A stretch of 64,000 nucleotides of DNA. Source: JAGOEY01 sp017997515. GTDB lineage: Bacteria; Pseudomonadota; Gammaproteobacteria; Burkholderiales; Burkholderiaceae_C. Below the pieces are notes generated by a model. The model saw nothing but the letters and a program-made list of their open reading frames with translations, was not told where the DNA came from and searched no databases. Location: assembly GCA_026314275.1 (NCBI GenBank), contig CP111109.1, forward strand, positions 2,418,001 to 2,482,000. The letters are read 5' to 3'. Position numbers and translations under genes: made by a program. Below are positions 62,574 through 64,000 of this stretch, piece after piece (the stretch's first letter is position 1; each line of letters begins with the position of its first letter).

Positions 62574-62681
62574 TGTATTGGCTGAAAACCATTGCTGCAA
62601 GCGGTTTTACGCCATTTTTTCGTACCAATATAGACCGCAGGCGCCAGATATGGCCTGCGGGTTGTTGCGGTCTACATTACG
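62574..62681 (+). other. attI recombination site region
   Basis: The stretch between the LexA box and the first cassette. It contains GCAAGCGGTTTTACGCC, close to the GCAAGCGCGTTACGCC of attI1, and ends at the crossover G of GTTAGCT (62681). The exact integrase-binding repeats are not resolved. Confidence 0.8.
62631..62674. repeat. Nested inverted repeats within attI
   Basis: An outer pair, TAGACCGCA (62631-62639) and TGCGGTCTA (62666-62674), and an inner pair, CCGCAGGC (62635-62642) and GCCTGCGG (62653-62660), overlap and could form alternative hairpins. Confidence 0.75.
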
Positions 62682-62733
62682 TTAGCTTTCACTGAATCGA
62701 AGCCTAGCTTCTAGATAAACAAAGGATATTATT

Positions 62734-63054
62734 ATGGCGAATAAAACTGAACTACCGAGCAACTGGGTCTGTGACGGAAAAGAACTCAAGCCAAAAAGTG
62801 GCGCCTCTTTTTCAAACACTTGGGTTTTTGATGGCAAGGAAATAAAACCAAAAACCGGTGCGTCCTTTTCAAACACTTGGATTTGGGATGGCAAAGAATT
62901 GAAGCCAAAAACAGGAGCATCTTTCTCAAATACATGGGTTATTGAAGGTCAAAAAGCAAAACCAAAAACCGGCGCTAACTCATCTAATACCTACGAAATA
63001 GGAAGATCGCCAATTTTAGTTGTTGCTGGTCAATTGGCTCTAAGGCTCTGGTAA
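62734..63054 (+). CDS. Cassette-encoded four-repeat protein (4-fold beta-flower-like)
   Basis: The 106-residue protein consists of four 19-residue repeats of the form W-x-x-DGKE-x-KPK-x-GASFSNT, starting near Trp11, Trp30, Trp49 and Trp68. A short hydrophobic C-terminal segment follows (ILVVAGQLALRLW). The pattern resembles the small 4-fold beta-flower proteins known from integron cassettes; that link is from memory. AAAGGA precedes the ATG. It lacks cysteine clusters or catalytic motifs. It may act as a binding or scaffold protein; function is unknown. Confidence 0.8.
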   Translation: MANKTELPSNWVCDGKELKPKSGASFSNTWVFDGKEIKPKTGASFSNTWIWDGKELKPKTGASFSNTWVIEGQKAKPKTGANSSNTYEIGRSPILVVAGQLALRLW

Positions 63055-63058
63055 CTCG

Positions 63059-63772
63059 ATGATTGAATTGCCAGTTCACACATTGATTGGCCGCGAAAAT
63101 AGAGAAGGAGGACTTCTACTATGCGGCCTAAATCACGGCTATAGTAAAGAAGATGAGCGACAAGATGCTGCCGGAATTAACAGGGCAGACCCGCATAAAT
63201 CTTTTTTTTCAGACGGCGAGGTCAATGACTATCCATTTAGGAATCGTATTGTTTCTTGGTTTTCACTATGGGGCTACGAGCTTGCACGAAGTAGCGAGAG
63301 AGCAGGTTCGTTCGAAAGGTCAATCGTTCAAACAAACTGGCTACAAACATGCTCAAACAATATGGATGGCATAAACACTCAGCAGGCATGCATCGAGAAT
63401 AACGAGTCATTCTTCCAGACGTGCGAAGCATTGAAACCAAGCGTAATTTTTTTCTTTGGCAGAGAACTTCTTTGGGCATTTACTTCACCTGCCCTAAGCA
63501 TTAGGGTCGAATCCATCTTTGGCGCTCGTAAAGGGGAAACTAGGTGGCTTCAAAAAGACGTATATTTCAACGGTAAGCCACGAAGGCGCTTCCGATTTGG
63601 TTTTCAGCAGTATGAGAAGCTGACTGTTGTTGTCCTACCGCATGCCACAGGGGCACAGGGCGTAGCTGATGATTACATCTCGGAATTTAAGCCTGAAATG
63701 TCTGCGGTGATAGACATGTGGTGGGCTAAGCACAAAGAAAAGCTAACAAATCATTCAACAGGGACGCGCTAA
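63059..63772 (+). CDS. Cassette-encoded protein, possibly uracil-DNA-glycosylase-like fold
   Basis: The 237-residue protein starts four bases after the repeat protein. GLLLCGLNHGYSKEDERQDAAG, PSVIFFFGRELLWAF and TVVVLPHATGAQG fall in the order and spacing of the UDG-superfamily motifs (product-binding loop, core strand, HP-containing loop). The match is weak and catalytic residues are not secure. The last 11 codons lie inside the attC site, as in many cassettes. It could be a nucleic-acid enzyme or a defence protein; I cannot assign it. Confidence 0.65.
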   Translation: MIELPVHTLIGRENREGGLLLCGLNHGYSKEDERQDAAGINRADPHKSFFSDGEVNDYPFRNRIVSWFSLWGYELARSSERAGSFERSIVQTNWLQTCSNNMDGINTQQACIENNESFFQTCEALKPSVIFFFGRELLWAFTSPALSIRVESIFGARKGETRWLQKDVYFNGKPRRRFRFGFQQYEKLTVVVLPHATGAQGVADDYISEFKPEMSAVIDMWWAKHKEKLTNHSTGTR

Positions 63773-63800
63773 AGCGCGCCCGTTAATTCCAACGTTAGAT
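63741..63800 (+). repeat. attC recombination site (59-base element) of cassette 1
   Basis: R'' core AGCTAAC (63741-63747), R' core GTTAGAT (63794-63800), and an internal stem with arms GGG-CGCGCT and AGCGCG-CCC. Sequence TCATTCAA and TTAATTCCAAC form the L boxes. The 60-base length is typical. Confidence 0.92.
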
Positions 63801-63868
63801 GCCTACTGACACCACGTTGTCAGCATCGGTTGTATAGCATTGATGTGCCCTTATCTCGGAGAAAAACC

Positions 63869-64000
63869 ATGAATACAAATGTCGTCGAAATCGTCAAATG
63901 GAAAAGCGCTTCCGGCGTTACCGACCGCGCAACGATTGACGCAGCCCAAGCCCTCGTACCTGACCTTAAGACGGTCGGCGGTTTTATCGAGAAGACGCTA
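63869..64000 (+). CDS. Cassette 2 protein, N-terminal part (possibly ABM-like)
   Basis: The first 44 codons run off the window edge. VVEIVKWKSASGVTD and LVPDLKTVGGFIEKTL look like a small ferredoxin-like (antibiotic-biosynthesis-monooxygenase-type) domain, seen in many cassette proteins. GGAG lies eight bases before the ATG. Only the start is visible, so function is unassigned. Confidence 0.65.
   Translation, partial: MNTNVVEIVKWKSASGVTDRATIDAAQALVPDLKTVGGFIEKTL

Larger units (their letters stand above)
62682..63794 (+). mobile_element. Integron gene cassette 1 (two genes)
   Basis: The cassette runs from TTAGCT after the attI crossover to the G of the next core site. Its own R' core when circular would be GTTAGCT, which is the exact reverse complement of its R'' core AGCTAAC at 63741, confirming both ends. 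It carries two same-strand open reading frames and is AT-richer than the chromosome. Confidence 0.9.

Noticed and set aside
62734..63772. AT-rich region at the window end as prophage DNA
   Set aside because: The matching attC core sequences at both ends and the integrase next door explain it as an integron cassette.

Overview
The window is a high-GC bacterial chromosome segment. It is most like a betaproteobacterium of the Comamonadaceae (Rhodoferax, Polaromonas or Acidovorax type). This rests on the gene families: orphan Bug/TctC binding proteins, a double-length UvrA, DUF3579 beside argD-argF, CorC-Lnt, and GlyQ-GlyS-GmhB. Two families of short dispersed repeats also fit. The assignment is inferred from content and style; no rRNA or tRNA gene was seen.

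Layout. 0-8.6 kb: an exonuclease fragment, a Pat-type acyl-CoA synthetase/acetyltransferase, an HDAC-family deacetylase, the acetate symporter ActP with its DUF485 partner, an MFS carrier and a small membrane protein. 8.8-14.7 kb: a 1962-residue UvrA with four ABC modules. 14.8-23.4 kb: a seven-gene minus-strand operon (two permeases, ATPase, binding protein, VOC protein, RuBisCO-like protein, DUF1537 kinase), a divergent LacI-type regulator and a convergent Bug protein; this looks like an uncharacterised sugar-acid catabolic locus. 23.6-24.3 kb: an AbrB/PIN toxin-antitoxin pair with a perfect palindrome at its start. 24.4-43.5 kb: mostly housekeeping genes (acyl-CoA ligase, Lrp, GNAT, CorC-Lnt, asparaginase, FabA-FabB, GlyQS, GmhB, YgjP-like peptidase, SDR, PPK2, rhodanese).

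43.6-48.0 kb holds a CqsA/LqsA/JqsA-like autoinducer synthase, a membrane histidine kinase, a response regulator and a LuxR-type regulator. This is an alpha-hydroxyketone quorum-sensing locus, with a lux-box-like palindrome ahead of the synthase. 48.1-61.5 kb: CoaX, ProQ, KynA, ArgD-ArgF, DUF3579, a LysR/UraD/Bug group, S20, MurJ, SirB1 and a PHB-type esterase. 61.5-64 kb: a chromosomal integron with an IntI1-like integrase, a LexA box ahead of it, attI, a complete two-gene cassette closed by a canonical attC, and the start of a second cassette.

Two repeat families recur throughout: a ~100-bp double-hairpin element (seven copies) and a ~65-nt TGCTAT/GCGC element (ten copies, two of them inside lnt and murJ). 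A 101-bp MITE-like hairpin lies just before the esterase gene next to the integron.
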